Shown: positions 46,998-58,690 of the stretch, one piece after another
How positions within the stretch are numbered: position 1 is the stretch's first letter
Layout: the number at the start of each line of letters is the position of its first letter
The notes under the pieces: generated by a model
Databases searched by the model: none
What the model was told of the DNA's origin: nothing
What the model saw: the letters and a program-made list of their open reading frames with translations, nothing else
Program-made: the position numbers and the translations under genes
Source of the DNA: Elmis aenea
Lineage: Eukaryota; Arthropoda; Insecta; Coleoptera; Elmidae
Direction: 5' to 3'
Assembly: GCA_947652605.1 (NCBI GenBank)
Contig: OX393576.1
Location: 17,634,575 to 17,698,574, forward strand
DNA: 64,000 bases

Positions 46998-47320
46998 TAG
47001 AGGGTGTTTTATTTAAAATAACTAGGTTGGTTGCCATGGCAAATAAGCCGTAAAAAAACAAAAGAAAATCTAATATACCATATAACGCAAAAAAGATAGC
47101 GTTGCATCTTTTATGAAAAACATTTTGTTGTTAAATCAATATTTTAGAAGATAAAAGCGGTATTTCATACTTTTTTATGTTAAAATTGATATTTTTTTAT
47201 AAACTTAAAGGTCTATAAATCGATAACCATCGATTTTTGGACTATTTAACATTTTTTGCTTAAATTGACTCAAGGAACATGCTCCTTAAGTTTGGCCGTT
47301 TGGTCAGGCAACACTCTGCA
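46998..47320. repeat. Diverged TACAGGG-type repeat
   Basis: The ends TAGAGGGTGTTTTATTT and GCAACACTCTGCA look like mutated forms of the TACAGGGTGTT terminus in inverted order. The interior is AT-rich. Confidence 0.45.
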
Positions 47321-47329
47321 TACACATAA

Positions 47330-48300
47330 ACTAAACACCACAGTAAACACTGACATCAATAACAAAAGTAAGATTTTGTTTAACTTTAAAATTAATTGCA
47401 AAACGAGTAAATATGCTTTTAATTATGATTAAAATGCTTCAAAATTTATTAAAGGCTTTATTTATATTATTTGTTCATATTGTACTTTTATTCTTCTCAC
47501 ACGTTAAGTAACAAAAGTTAAAAATATGAATAAAGTAAACATAAAGGAAACTGCTAAGATATTATTAGAATTTCATTGCTGATGTGTATAATTAATGATA
47601 TAAAGCCACCAACATAAATCATTTTCAAATAAAAATATTTAGTAGCGAGCGAAGACGGCTAAATTAACTCAAAATGGAAGTGCCGATAAAAATGGTTTAC
47701 GCACACAAGTAAAGACATATTTTCTTAATTACGAAAGGCGAATTTCCACTTCAAATATTCATTACACGTTCGTTAAACCCCGCTGATGATTACGTTTCGC
47801 GTTCACGGTGTAAATCTCATCAATCACCAAAGCTCTTTATGAATATACAAGGCAGAGTCAGCTGTATGTACACATTGGTTAATTAATGTGTACAATCTCG
47901 AACTTACGCAAACACTACTTTATCTCTTTCTGTCGAACCTAATTCCATTGTCCATTAGGACGGAATGAGTTGTTCGTGTCGACAAACGCACGATCTGTAC
48001 TTGGCATTTATTCAACTACTTAATAATATGTTTTGGGTTACTTATAATCTGCGGAACATATAAATCTGCATTGAAAAAAAAAAGGAACGTAATTCATCAC
48101 TACTGAAAAATGTGTTACTGTTATTTAATGATGTTATTACATTAAATTTTTGTTAATTACATGTGTACACACGCATTTACCGACATTTATAAATATTTTA
48201 GTAAAATAGAAACTAAATGATTAGTTTTTAAATATGTGTGAGAGTCTAGCTGAATTTATTTAGAATAGAAAACACGACGGTTAAGATTTTATTTTAAATA
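47330..48300. other. Unassigned DNA with a G+C-richer patch
   Basis: No gene recognised. The stretch 47760-48000 contains CGCTGATGATTACGTTTCG and TTGGTTAATTAATGTGTAC. It looks less degenerate than its surroundings and is a candidate conserved non-coding element. Confidence 0.35.
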
Positions 48301-48309
48301 CGTTTAGCG

Positions 48310-48540
48310 ATACACTTCGCCATTCTTCCTTTACACCCCAACCAATTTCTTTGGGATAATCCTGAACGGCAGTATCAATCTCCCCTTTTTATACCCTGCA
48401 AACTTTTTTAAAGTCCAAAAAGTAAACAAAAATCGTTCATTGCCAAGTCGGGTGAGTACGGTGAATGCTCAATTAGAACATGCATTATCGTTTGATGGAG
48501 CATAATCCCTTTGTTTTGAACTCTACTGAATACTTTGGGC
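48310..48540 (-). pseudogene. mariner-like transposase fragment
   Basis: The minus strand gives QNKGIMLHQTIMHVLIEHSP and then YSPDLAMNDFCLLF before a stop. This fits the mariner block that ends in H.PYSPDL.P.D.FLF, including the second catalytic-domain aspartate region. The rest is lost. It lies just beyond the 3' end of the hAT remnant at 48626-49480 and belongs to a different transposon class. Confidence 0.65.
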
Positions 48541-48625
48541 TAGTGTTTCTTCTTTAATAAATAAATGAGGTGAATGAAATTGCTTATGACAGGATGAAAT
48601 TTCAGCAAAATTTGCATCTAAAAAG

Positions 48626-49480
48626 TTTTTAAATTCAATCTCAGATGTGGTTTAATGTCTAAAATGGGGTTTCTCTTCTTCATCGTAATATCTACAAAAG
48701 CCGAAAAACCAACTTCGTTCAGATAAGAACTGGGAAATGGAAATATGAACCTTAGAGCTTTATCTGTTAATTCAGGAAATGCATTCTGTATTTGTGGCCA
48801 AAATAATGATAACGTATTCTCGTTGTATTTATTTTTTACAAAACTATCAGTAACTGGTTCTAAAACTTGTTCTTTTTCTAATTGGCGACAGATCCTTTGG
48901 CATAGATTCGTTGATATTGAAAGGGCGTTTTATCCACTCACTATTAACGTCCAATTAAGGTATTTTCTAGATTCATTTGTAAGCTTTGTAAATGCTGTAT
49001 GATATCAATTTTTACGTCCTCATCTGAGACATTTCAAATTATGTAAATGTTTATTTAATTATAAATGTTTATCAAGTAAAAACTGAAGATCATTCCGAAG
49101 TGAAAATAAACTAGTAAGGACTCTTCCACGAAAAACCAACGAACGGTATGGAAAAGAAGTTGAGTATGATAACTTTCCATTTCTTTGCAAAGTTGCATTT
49201 AGAGGACGACCTTTAATATTATTTATGATTTTGACAGCTTCAACAAGAACTTGTCTTAAGTCTGTAGACATCATCATACGTATAATATTAAGAAATATTT
49301 CCGTTTAAAGTAATTTTTTTCTTAACAATGATTCCATGCTATAATGATGCATCGCCAACAACTGTCCCGTACCCCAGGGAGTATGTGTGCCACATTTTGA
49401 GAAAATATAGCTGTAACTTTCTTCTGTGCATCTTGCTTGATTTCATTGACAAAGGTCCGTACATATGATGAAAAACTACA
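48626..49480 (-). pseudogene. ZBED/SCAND3-type hAT transposase remnant
   Basis: From 49480 downward the minus strand encodes FSQNVAHILPGVRDS and CIIIAWNHC (the family's THC.IHR region). The LRQVLVEAVKIINNIKGRPL block follows, with SLVFRGRVLTSLFSLRNDLQ (family: LSRG.VL.RVFELR.E) and SLFWPQIQNAFPELTDKALR. It ends with GFSAFVDITMKKRNPILDIK and a stop near 48626, matching the C-terminal dimerisation region (FS....IKTK.RNRL). At least two frameshifts are present. Terminal repeats were not found, so the element is truncated. Confidence 0.82.
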
Positions 49481-49484
49481 TACA

Positions 49485-49940
49485 TTATTTTTTTTATTAC
49501 TCGCTGCTTTTTTGGCCATTGTGGGAAATTGCCCATTTTCGTGAATTATACCAGATTCTGTTAAGGGATAGGTACATCAAAAGAGGAAATATAAGTTTTA
49601 TTGCTCGACAACACAATTTTAAAAATAATTTAAGCCCGCTATTATTGTGGAGATTTAAAGTTTTTATGGCATATTCTTACGCTCTCTGCTTTTTAAAGTT
49701 TATCATGGAGGATTGTTCCAATAGCTGAGGATCCAATCAAGTAGATGTTCCATCACCGCATAGGCGGCCTTGTCATCTTTAATGATCTTTTGATCAGCAG
49801 ACATGTTTTTTTTTTGGGTAACAGAAGTAGCAGAACTGTCGTTTCGCTTTTAGACGAATCACAACTTAAGCAAGATTATCTAAAAATTTTGCATTATTGT
49901 GCCTTTTTCATGTTTCTCATGTAAAGCGTTAAATATACAC
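49485..49940. other. Unassigned DNA upstream of the hAT remnant
   Basis: It may contain the degraded N-terminal part of the hAT gene on the minus strand, but no ZBED zinc-finger pattern can be read with confidence. Confidence 0.3.
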
Positions 49941-50013
49941 TGTTTCTGGTCTCTAGAGAGACCGAGTTTTCGACGTTTCGACGAGGTCACACTCGTCATC
50001 TTCAGGAGTCTGG
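49941..50013 (-). other. Hammerhead-like hairpin, Penelope-like terminal motif
   Basis: On the minus strand CTGAAGA (50005-49999) is followed by one unpaired base, a 6-bp stem GACGAG/CTCGTC, and then GAAAC. This is the layout of a hammerhead ribozyme core (CUGANGA, stem II, GAAA). Similar sequences occur in terminal repeats of Penelope-like retroelements. The extra base and the lack of a clear stem I argue against activity. An 18-bp palindrome around GGTCTCTAGAGAGACC lies next to it. Confidence 0.35.
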
Positions 50014-50305
50014 GTTGACATAGATTACATTGTAAAAAATAATAATACAACTGAAAAAATTTGTGAGTATGTTTAGAAAGATACTTCAGTTATTACAGAG
50101 TCCAAAATGCGGAGTTCACCGATGGTAATTTATATTTTTATGGTAGGTACAATTGCAGGGCTTTTACTTTAAATATACTATTTGGATAAATCAAAAAAAC
50201 TAAACCCATCATTTACGTTAAATGTTAAGTATCTTCTTAACAGTGACTGTTTAAAAATTTGTTGGAGAAAAGTAATGCACATTATTATGCTCTATAATAT
50301 GGTTA

Positions 50306-50729
50306 TAGTATATTATTAACAAGAGTTGTAAGAAGCATATAACTAATCAGTGGAAAAGTTGCGCACGCAGTCGCGTAGCGGCGAGCGCGTTTTTCCACGA
50401 GTGCGTTATTTCTTTACAACTCGTGTTTTGTACTATACTTTTTCTACGATCACATAATACATACGATTGTACCGGTTTTATGCTAACAGTAAACACACTT
50501 GTACGTACGCTGTTAGCTGTTTTACGTAAGTCTACTTTGACATTTCTGGACAAGTGTGCTTTTCGTTTACCGTGCGTAAGAACTCACCCTACTATGAACG
50601 CAGGAGGGGTTTGACGTGAGCCTACTTTGGTCATTTCTAAAAAAACTGTGCTTTTGCTTACTTTGCGTAAAGACACTATGCATGTAGGCTGTACGGTAAG
50701 AGTCATTTACAGTAGTGGTCGTAGAAAAA
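50306..50729 (-). repeat. Hairpin/tandem composite repeat, copy 4
   Basis: Inverted copy. It starts TAGTATATTATTAACAAGAG, has the palindrome with GCAGTCGCGTAGCGGCGAGC in the loop zone, then TCTACGATCACATAATAC and two tandem units. It ends GTCATTTACAGTAGTGGTCG. A lone fragment of the last end also occurs at about 56486-56512. Confidence 0.83.
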
Positions 50730-50734
50730 AAAAA

Positions 50735-51744
50735 TATTCAAAGATAGCTGAATGAGTAACATGGATGCCATGAATCGTTTCGACATTACATTGTTTAAAT
50801 TATTTACAAATGGTTGAGTTATTTTAGTTATTCATAAAATAAGCTTAAATAAATATCACTTATCCTTTTCCAAGGATCAATTATCGAAATGCAATGCCAG
50901 TTTCAAGACTCCTGTCCATCAATTGCAGTTCATTTATTTGAATTTATTAGTACTAGAATACGCATTTTAATTACAATTTTGGTCAGTAAATCACAAAAAC
51001 TTAGGAAATTACTCTTTAACTTTAGACTGCCATGAATCAACAGACAATTAACATGTTTTGTTGTAGAAACAAATACAAGAAAAAAGAAAAAATAATGACT
51101 TTTATCACATTTAATCGACATTGGATCTGAAATGGTTTCAGAGTAATCAATAGCGACACTAGAATTCGGTCACACATTTGGTTATAATAACTTAAATTAC
51201 AAAAAATTTATTTTTACACACGTACCTATAGTTGCTTTTTACGTGGTGTTATTATGCGATGTAAGTGATATAAATGTAAATATCCGTCTTATGTGGCAAC
51301 GCATATTAGTCGATAGCAATTATCGTGTTTTTTCAGCATCACTCGAAAGACATGAAGTATTAAATTGGAGATAAAAGATGCCGCGTGATGGGAAGACGTT
51401 TGTCCTCGGGCAAGTTGAAAAATGCCGCGACTAAACATAAAAGCATGTAGGAAGTACTGCCAACATTATATGAATGCCACTTTTTCCGTTTCTGCCTTTT
51501 TCGTGTAACGTACAAGGCTAAAGACTATCTCTTAATGATGATTCCCTTGTGTAAATGCGGTCCATTTTAAGTTTCCAATGAGATATATTAAAACCACTTC
51601 GCAAAAAACTTGGTGATAAATTTGTTGCAAGAAAACTAAATATGGCCACATTTTTAGCTTTAGGTAGTGCGGCAGGACCCACTCTATCTTCAGCAAAAAA
51701 TCCTTTTATATAAGGATGAAAGAAAAATCGCATTTGTTTTGAGG
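50735..51744. other. Unassigned DNA
   Basis: No recognised gene. The stretch 51240-51420 is richer in G+C, with ATGCCGCGTGATGGGAAG. The minus-strand frame at 51518-51733 has a balanced-looking composition (AALPKAKNVAIFSFLATNL) but matches nothing I know. Confidence 0.35.
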
Positions 51745-51850
51745 CGGCACGGTGCTTTGATTAAGTGCGTTCTTGGCGGGGCTCGAACTCGGGGCGCCGC
51801 GGCGGAAGATGGATCAGCGCGCGAGCTCATTCCGTGTGCTTCATTTAACA
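51745..51850 (-). repeat. Possible tRNA-like head of a SINE
   Basis: The minus strand contains GAGTTCGAGCCCC, a good match to the internal B box of tRNA-derived genes. It is preceded by a G+C-rich block with GAGCTCGCGCGCTGATCC in the place of an A box. The flanking arms do not fold into a proper tRNA T stem, so a functional tRNA gene is unlikely. A degenerate SINE is the better reading. Confidence 0.4.
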
Positions 51851-51954
51851 TATGGATAAATGGAAAACCCATTTCTCTTTATATGCAACACACAAAAACT
51901 ACGCGATTTGATCAGTCCTATACCCACTTTAACTACGTATACGAATAAAGCAAA

Positions 51955-52260
51955 AAAACATTTTTAATTGCTTCGTAATTTTTAAGTAAAAAAAAAATTG
52001 AATACGCTAAAATAACTTTTTCTTTTCCAAGTAAATTATGAAAACAAATTATTTGTTCTATGGAAAGATCCAATTGCTACAAGGATGGAACTGCGTGCAT
52101 GATATACCAAATTCAAGTGCTATACTGACTAATAAAAGCTCTATCGTAAATAAAACCGCAATATAATACCAGTATATGCTATATAAAATAAGTGAATGCT
52201 ATATGAAGTAATAAAATGCTTTTAGAAAAATTAACACGCTGTACCTATAACATATTTTTA
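51955..52260. repeat. Low-copy AT repeat related to 36390-36530
   Basis: It shares AAATTCAAGTGCTAT and GTAAATAAAACCGCAATAT with 36390-36530 and then runs into TGCTATATRAA words. No boundaries or coding sequence were found. Confidence 0.4.
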
Positions 52261-52590
52261 TTTTGGCATCCCTAACTATCAGACTTGCTACCGCACATTG
52301 CAGTGCTATAGGCACTCTGTTTTAAATCAGTAAGCGAGGGTCAGGTTAGAGATTAGTAAAAGTTTTTTGTTTTAATGCTGTTGTTATAAGCAGAGTGGCA
52401 ATATTTACAATATGGATGTGTGGGGTGGCAGAAACTAAAACCTGGCCTATTAATAAGGGACGCTAAAACGCTAAAAACGTTTAGTACCTAATATCCTATA
52501 TTATGTTTATTGACAGAAGTGTTGTTAAAAAAAACAAAGTTTTTAACTGGTTTTAAACAGGTTTTTTAATATATTGTTTCAATTTACATT

Positions 52591-52644
52591 GATTCCGACA
52601 TGTTTCGTCAATATAGGTTTTATTGACTTCCTCAGGGAACTATG
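52591..52644 (-). ncRNA. Hammerhead-ribozyme-like fold
   Basis: The minus strand reads GTTCC (stem I), CTGAGGA, one extra A, GTCAAT...ATTGAC (6-bp stem II), and GAAA. It continues with C-AT-G as a minimal two-pair stem III, then a GTC cleavage triplet and GGAAT, which pairs back with GTTCC (one G-U). Hammerheads with a minimal stem III are known from Penelope-like retroelements. The extra A after CTGAGGA departs from the consensus, so it may be inactive. Confidence 0.4.
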
Positions 52645-55013
52645 TTATATAATATATATTTATAATAGTGATAGTTATTTAACAGTTATGACGTAAAAAC
52701 ACATTATACATGGAACATATTAAAAATTTTTGACAAACTACGGTAAAGTTAACAAACAAACACATTAAAAATTGTTACTTAAATGAATGAAATTGTTCAC
52801 ATGAGAACCAGTTCTGATAAATTTTTTTTTTATCAGAACTGTTTTGTATAAAGATTAACAAAAATTAAGCTCAACAATGTGTAATTAAAGATTTAATTGT
52901 CTCGCCAATCTAAATTTAAACGTAGATGTTGCAGGAATACTGGTTTTTGCACAAACTTGTGCACCATTAATAGTTTATGGTTGTAGAAAGTACTGATATA
53001 GAACAGCTATATTACTGTTTATTTTTTTAATTCACGATTATATGTTGTATCAGCAAATTAAACTTTGCACAATATTTGATAAGTTCTTGATGCTTTATTC
53101 ATATAAATAAATTTAATTAAACTTTTTTTTCCCCGATGATCTGTTGTAGAAATGCCAGGCGACTTTCAGGACTCGTCTCTTTGAGAAAAGCAATCATCTG
53201 ATTAATAAATAAGATTGCATCTTGTTATTGGTCTAGCATTACTAGAAGAAACCCTTTATGTAAATGATGAGTGATGTTTAATGAAAATTATTTGTGTTAC
53301 AAAATTTTGTTTAAATTTACACATTCAACCACATCCTACCATCCGATATTTTGAAAGTATGTCAAGTAAATTAAAGGTACAAAATTTGGCTGCATCAGCA
53401 ACGAACAATTTCATGAGGCTACATTTTCGTTTACTTTAACTTAAAAAGAAATTAATGATATATTAAGTGAAATAGTTTAAGTCGTAGAATACACTAACAG
53501 ACAAAAATAAAACAACTCTTAAAGAAACTACATCAAAGAGTGCTGTGAGTCTCCAGTGACTGCTTCACTTATGACAAATGTGCTTTGAGCCATTCATACG
53601 GTGGTCCGCATATGTTAATCGGAATTTTTGTTTTACTCTAATTTAATTAAGTTTAGAACGCAGCAGTCTAGTTTGTTTAAAATATACGAATGTAATATAT
53701 TACGCGAACATTGTTATTTTAATTGACACTGCTGTAGCTAACGACTTTTTGACCTGTTATATTTTAGAACAAGATGTTACAGATTAAGTATTCTCGGTAT
53801 AGGTTGAAAATAATTTCCTAATGAGCCGTTATTAAACATCTGAACCCTATTGAATATATTAACTTGTGATTATTTTGACTGATTACATGTATAATACTAA
53901 TTAGGTGTTGATTATTTGCATAATTGTTTCAATAATATTCAATTAATTATGATGTTAAGCATTGTTGCAAGTCAATTGTAAATATTTATAAATAATTAAT
54001 GCTAGACAAAGATTTTACGTCTGATAACAAAAAGGTTCATCATGGCACGTAAGTCTAATAAGCACTGTTTTTAAGATAATTGCACATATTTAAAAACAAA
54101 ATTCCTAAAGGAGTAAATATCTAGAACTATACAGGTCTAAAATTATTAATAAGTTTATATCCAAAGTATATTATATGGGTCAAAATGTTTTATAATTTAA
54201 TTTTCGAAAATGTCTTGACAATTATATATTTTGAGATACATATTTGTATCTTAAATAATAATTTTATAGTCCAATACTAGGTATATTTGGAGTCGTAAGG
54301 GCTTCGATGTTCAGATTTTTTAGTTTACATTTTTGACAATAAATGTAGACTTATTTCAAGATCATTTTAACTGTCCAGGTACTTTAAATCTTTGTGGAGT
54401 ACATGTTCTTGTGTTGATTCCGATAAACCATGTGATTTCCACAAAATTAATTATTTAAATGAATGTGGTTTTTAATATTCTTTTTACAAGTTGCTTATAT
54501 TTCAACGAGTTTAACTCAAACCTTGATTGATTGACTGTGATCCACAGGAAGTCGTGAAATAACTGTAAAAATGCGAAATATACGAATACAACCAGCGCTT
54601 AGTGAGTGATGATTGTTGTTTTATATATTTTTGGGACATACCATGTGATAATCAAGCTTATCGAATTTTCTAATAGTGCACCTTTAAGATTTATCTCTGT
54701 CAAATGTCTTGCAAAACAATTATGCATCGTTTTGCCTCCCTTCCATTAATGGATTAATACTTTATAAAGTAACATTTGTAACTGGTTGATGTAATTATTT
54801 TATTGTATAGAAAACTTTCTCTTCAATAAGGTAGCAAGCAAAGCTACAAAGCTATTTAGGAATAAAAGCCAACAGAGTAAGATAAGTGATTTTGTAGTTA
54901 TTATTTACTGTACCTAATAATCAATATCTAAAAGTTGAAGTAAATCTAGTAGCTCAGAGCAAACCAACTAATTTGTATTTCTAATATAATTTCTAAACGT
55001 TAAAGGGGAGATC

Positions 55014-55600
55014 TTAAGTTTGCACTGTAATTGAAAGCTTGGCCAGATTAGTAATTATTTGAGTAAATCTATCTTCATTTGTCTTGACGAGTCCGAGACG
55101 TTCGTAATCATCTGTTTCATTGGTTACTGAATGGGTAATGAATGTTCCGCGGATTCCGTCAGCTACAATGGCACCTACTGAACGCTTCTGGTGCGCCGAG
55201 CACAGTGGGTACCCAGAACCGTACAAAGAGGACATTTGTATTTGTCCGTGCCGAGTTTATGTAATTTCCTATAGAGTTCGCCCCCTTCTCTTCTCGCGTG
55301 CCACTCCTTTGGGGTTGTACTCAGCATGTGATATTCGGAATTGTTTAGCTTAAAGTTATGTAGAACTATCACCGTCTAAGGGCAACCGATATTACAAAGC
55401 TTTCTGTGAGTCTGCATCGCATCCAATTCCAAGCGGGCTGCGGCCTGGCAGTGACGGATTGAAGGATATTTGTCATCCTCCCGGGTCGGCCGCAGTTCTA
55501 TCTGCCCCCTTGGCCCCCAGTTCATCCGACCACGGTGGCCTCCATAGCCGACGCCCTGCCTGGAGTGCGCAATCTTGAGCAAACATTGTATTTTTCAATA
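55014..55600. other. G+C-richer island, possible promoter, enhancer or exon
   Basis: The densest G+C block of the window (CGGCCTGGCAGTGACGG, CCCGGGTCGGCCGCAG, CCCTTGGCCCCCAG). Several overlapping open frames of 65-77 codons exist on both strands, none with a recognisable motif. Overlapping frames on both strands are expected by chance in G+C-rich DNA, so this does not prove coding. Confidence 0.35.
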
Positions 55601-57149
55601 TTTAATATCGTACGCAATCATTATTTATGGAGCTTTTGAAAAACTACGCATCACTATATCAGCTTCACTGCTGAGATAACGAGAAAAAAAGGAAATGATA
55701 AATAACTGCGTTAAATAATATCAACAAAAGCTAGTTAAAAATCTTACGCAGTTTCTTACAGGAGAAATGCGGACTTTTAACCCCTAATATAATCTTCGAT
55801 TACTCTTCATTCTCCTTTATTGGCCACCTGTAGAAAAGCAATTTTAATACTTCCAGGATAGACGTGGTTTATCAGTTATCCAGTATCCTCCATCAAGAGT
55901 GGTTGATGTACGTTATTTAACTATACATTAATTGTGGCACGCTAAAATTTCCGTTAGCCTACTTACCAAAGATATTAATAATTATTACCAGAACAATAAC
56001 CTTGGTTACAAAACAAAATTGTGTCCTTATACATAATACAAATTTCAACGTATTTCTTGCTGCGAACAAATATGATAAAAAGTTTTGCTATGCCCCATAG
56101 AACACTTTTTAAATTTTGACTATTGCATGTTTGTACCTACTTAAATAAAATTGCCTTGTTTATTTAAAAAAATCTCATTTTACTATAGACACATTTTTAG
56201 TTATTAATTGATTTGGTCTTACACTTAACAGTTGATAGAGCTAGTATTAAGTGAGTAAGTAATTTAAAACACACTTTAATATCATGTAGGTAAGTTAGAA
56301 CTAGTATGACATCGTTTTTTTTATGTAAATAATAAATATTGCGAAAAATCTGCAATTACTTAATCTTGGTGGCAATTCACACATGAACTTTTCTTTATCA
56401 AATTACGTTACGTTATGCACCAAAAGTGTGTAAATTTTGCATTATTAAATTTAATCGACATATTATTACATCGTTTATTTAATAGTCATTTACAATAATG
56501 GCCGTAGAAAAAAAGTGTTGTACTTTGACTTCAAATTAGGTTTCCGGGATAAATCTTGGACTAGTGTTTGAGAGAACAGCTAAAAAATATAAGAAATTCT
56601 ACGTCGTTTACTATTCCAATGGTCTGGAAACAATAAGTTATCATTTGACAGATTTTTACTTTTGTCTAACGAAGACGTCAGTATAAAATCTAAACACAGC
56701 ATACAATATCCTTCAGAGCCTTTCGTCATCACATCAGTGCTTTGCCATTAATACACGTAAATCCCCAAACCACACGAAAATTGGACAATTAATGATGACC
56801 ATAATAATAAAGGACCAACACGTATGGGATAGGACAACTGCGGTTAAAACGTTTATTGTCTACATTAAATAAGAACTTACAATACATATTATAATAATGT
56901 CAAATAGGTACTATCAGATATATATAGAGTTTTTGAATTTTTGAATTAGGTATACCTTCTGACTAAATAAGTGTAATAGGTATAGTCTAAAGATATGTTT
57001 ATAAACTGCGTGGCATAGTCTAGAAAGCTATGTTGTACATAAAATTTTTTTTTTTAAATATATACATATGCATATCCATATGTAAGTGTAACTTATAGTC
57101 GTAAGCTGTTTATATAACATCCTGTATCGGAGTTTAATTGTATTCAAAA

Positions 57150-57530
57150 CTAACTTTTTCATTACAAGTTAACTCCTGGATGGAGGGGTCAGATCGTAAT
57201 CCCCCGTGATCAGCGCAAGTAGATTCCAGCGTAATGAGCTCCAATGATAAATGCTGCGGAGCTGGAACGCGTCTGCGTTTCCACCGCTGCCATCCCTCAG
57301 CTAGCCTCGGTACTCATCGTGGCTCAAGACTTCGTCCCAGGTATTATAAATCCATTAGAAATGTTCGCAATGTTATCACCATGCTCAAACTTTGATTAGT
57401 CCGCTAGTGAGATGAGATCACAGATTATGGCACTGTTGCCTCCGGGAGACAACTTCAAGTCACAGACAGACTGGCATTCGCTGATTACTAGATAGCTTCG
57501 CGTTGAAACTAGTTGAAATTATACTAATTA
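57150..57530. other. G+C-richer island, candidate conserved element
   Basis: The block contains GGAGGGGTCAGATCGTAATC, TTCCACCGCTGCCATCCC and TTGCCTCCGGGAGACAAC, and lacks transposon features. No long open frame runs through it, so regulatory function is more likely than coding, if it has a function. Confidence 0.35.
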
Positions 57531-57984
57531 GTATCATCTCCTGAACTTGTCAAACAAGAATGTGTGAACCAGATTTTCTTCAAATTGTGAAATATTTGCT
57601 TGGTGTGGCTTTGAAAAGAAGTAACCCTAACCAGGTTATACAACGAAAATTTAAACATGCATAACGCATTGTTTAACCAGAAATATTTTTGTGGATTTTA
57701 AGTAATTTTAACTTGGTTTTAATTTAATCCTTATGTTAAAACCGACTCTTAATACAAACCTGTATAAAGAAAAAAATTCGTTTTTTAAAATGAAAATTAA
57801 CCATTAGCTGTCGTATGAGTGGTGAGCAACTAGTATTCTGAACTCCAAACATTAAGACACCTTCCTGCGAGTGTAATATTCAAATTTCATGTATTATTGA
57901 CGCAAAATTAATTTTAATTGCGAAGCTATCAGTGTAAATAGCCATCATGGGCTCATATTTTGTTTCGAAACGGTAAAAATATCT

Positions 57985-58195
57985 CTGTCAGCTGGGATGG
58001 TTGGGTCACATTCATAGGTTGAAATAAGAGAGGTTAACCAGAAAAGCCTATGAAGCAAGATCAGAGGAAAAAAACAAAAGAGGTAGACCGAGAAAAACCT
58101 CGAAAGACGAATTTAAAAAAGTAGCAATGGATAGAAACACCAAATGGAAAGACATAAAAAAGCTAGCACAAGACAGAAAAACATGAAAAAAAGTT
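57985..58195 (+). pseudogene. LINE reverse transcriptase C-terminal tail
   Basis: The frame reads LGWLGHIHRLK, a stop, then ERLTRKAYEARSEEKNKRGR, PRKTSKDEFKKVAMDRNTKW and KDIKKLAQDRKT before a stop. This matches the extreme C-terminus of insect non-LTR retrotransposons (LRWLGHV.RM, GRPRKRW.D, W...A.DR..W). Only this 3' fragment is present. The Foldback-like element begins about 70 bp downstream. Confidence 0.82.
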
Positions 58196-58320
58196 AATTT
58201 TACAGAAGTTTTTTGATATACTTCTATTAACTAACGTCCCCTAAACATCAAACTAGCATTTATACAGGTCCGTCAAGTTGGAGCTACAACATAACAAAAA
58301 ACAAAAACTTTTAACGTCAT

Positions 58321-58690
58321 AATTTTTTGCTCATTTTTTGCTAATTTTTGCTATACTTTTTAAATTTTTTGCTGGTCTCTAATAGAAGATAATAAAAAAA
58401 AAAGAATTGTAACTCCAACTTTACGCTGAGTTACATTTGCTAAGAAGTCAAAATGTTTTTATGTCACAATTTTTTGCTCATTTTTTGCTAATTTTTGCTG
58501 TACTTTTTAAATTTTTTGCTGGTCTCTAATGGGAGATAATTAAAAAAAAAGAATTGTAACTCCAACTTTACGCTGAGTTACATTTGCTAAAAAGTCAAAA
58601 TGTTTTCATGTCACAATTTTTTGCTCATTTTTTGCTCATTTTTGCTGTACTTTTTAAATTTTTTGCTGTTCGCTTTTCCAAGATATGTAG
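58321..58690 (+). repeat. 147-bp tandem units, left arm of the Foldback-like element
   Basis: Units start at 58321, 58468 and 58615, exactly 147 bases apart. Each begins AATTTTTTGCTCATTTTTTG and contains CTGGTCTCTAAT, AATTGTAACTCCAAC and GTTACATTTGCTAA. The third is truncated after TTTTTTGCTGTTCGC. The inverted counterpart occupies about 60130-60500. Confidence 0.88.

Larger units (their letters stand above)
52660..57980. other. Long unassigned stretch with two G+C-richer islands
   Basis: More than 5 kb without a recognised gene or bounded transposon. A fragment at 56486-56512 matches the end of the hairpin/tandem repeat. Two islands at 55014-55600 and 57150-57530 are listed separately. Confidence 0.45.

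Noticed and set aside
51745..51850. Functional tRNA gene on the minus strand
   Set aside because: The B box matches, but the T stem does not pair and no complete cloverleaf can be drawn. A SINE head fits better.
55014..55582. Several overlapping open frames of 65-77 codons on both strands
   Set aside because: Stop codons are rare by chance in G+C-rich DNA and the frames overlap on both strands. None shows a family motif.
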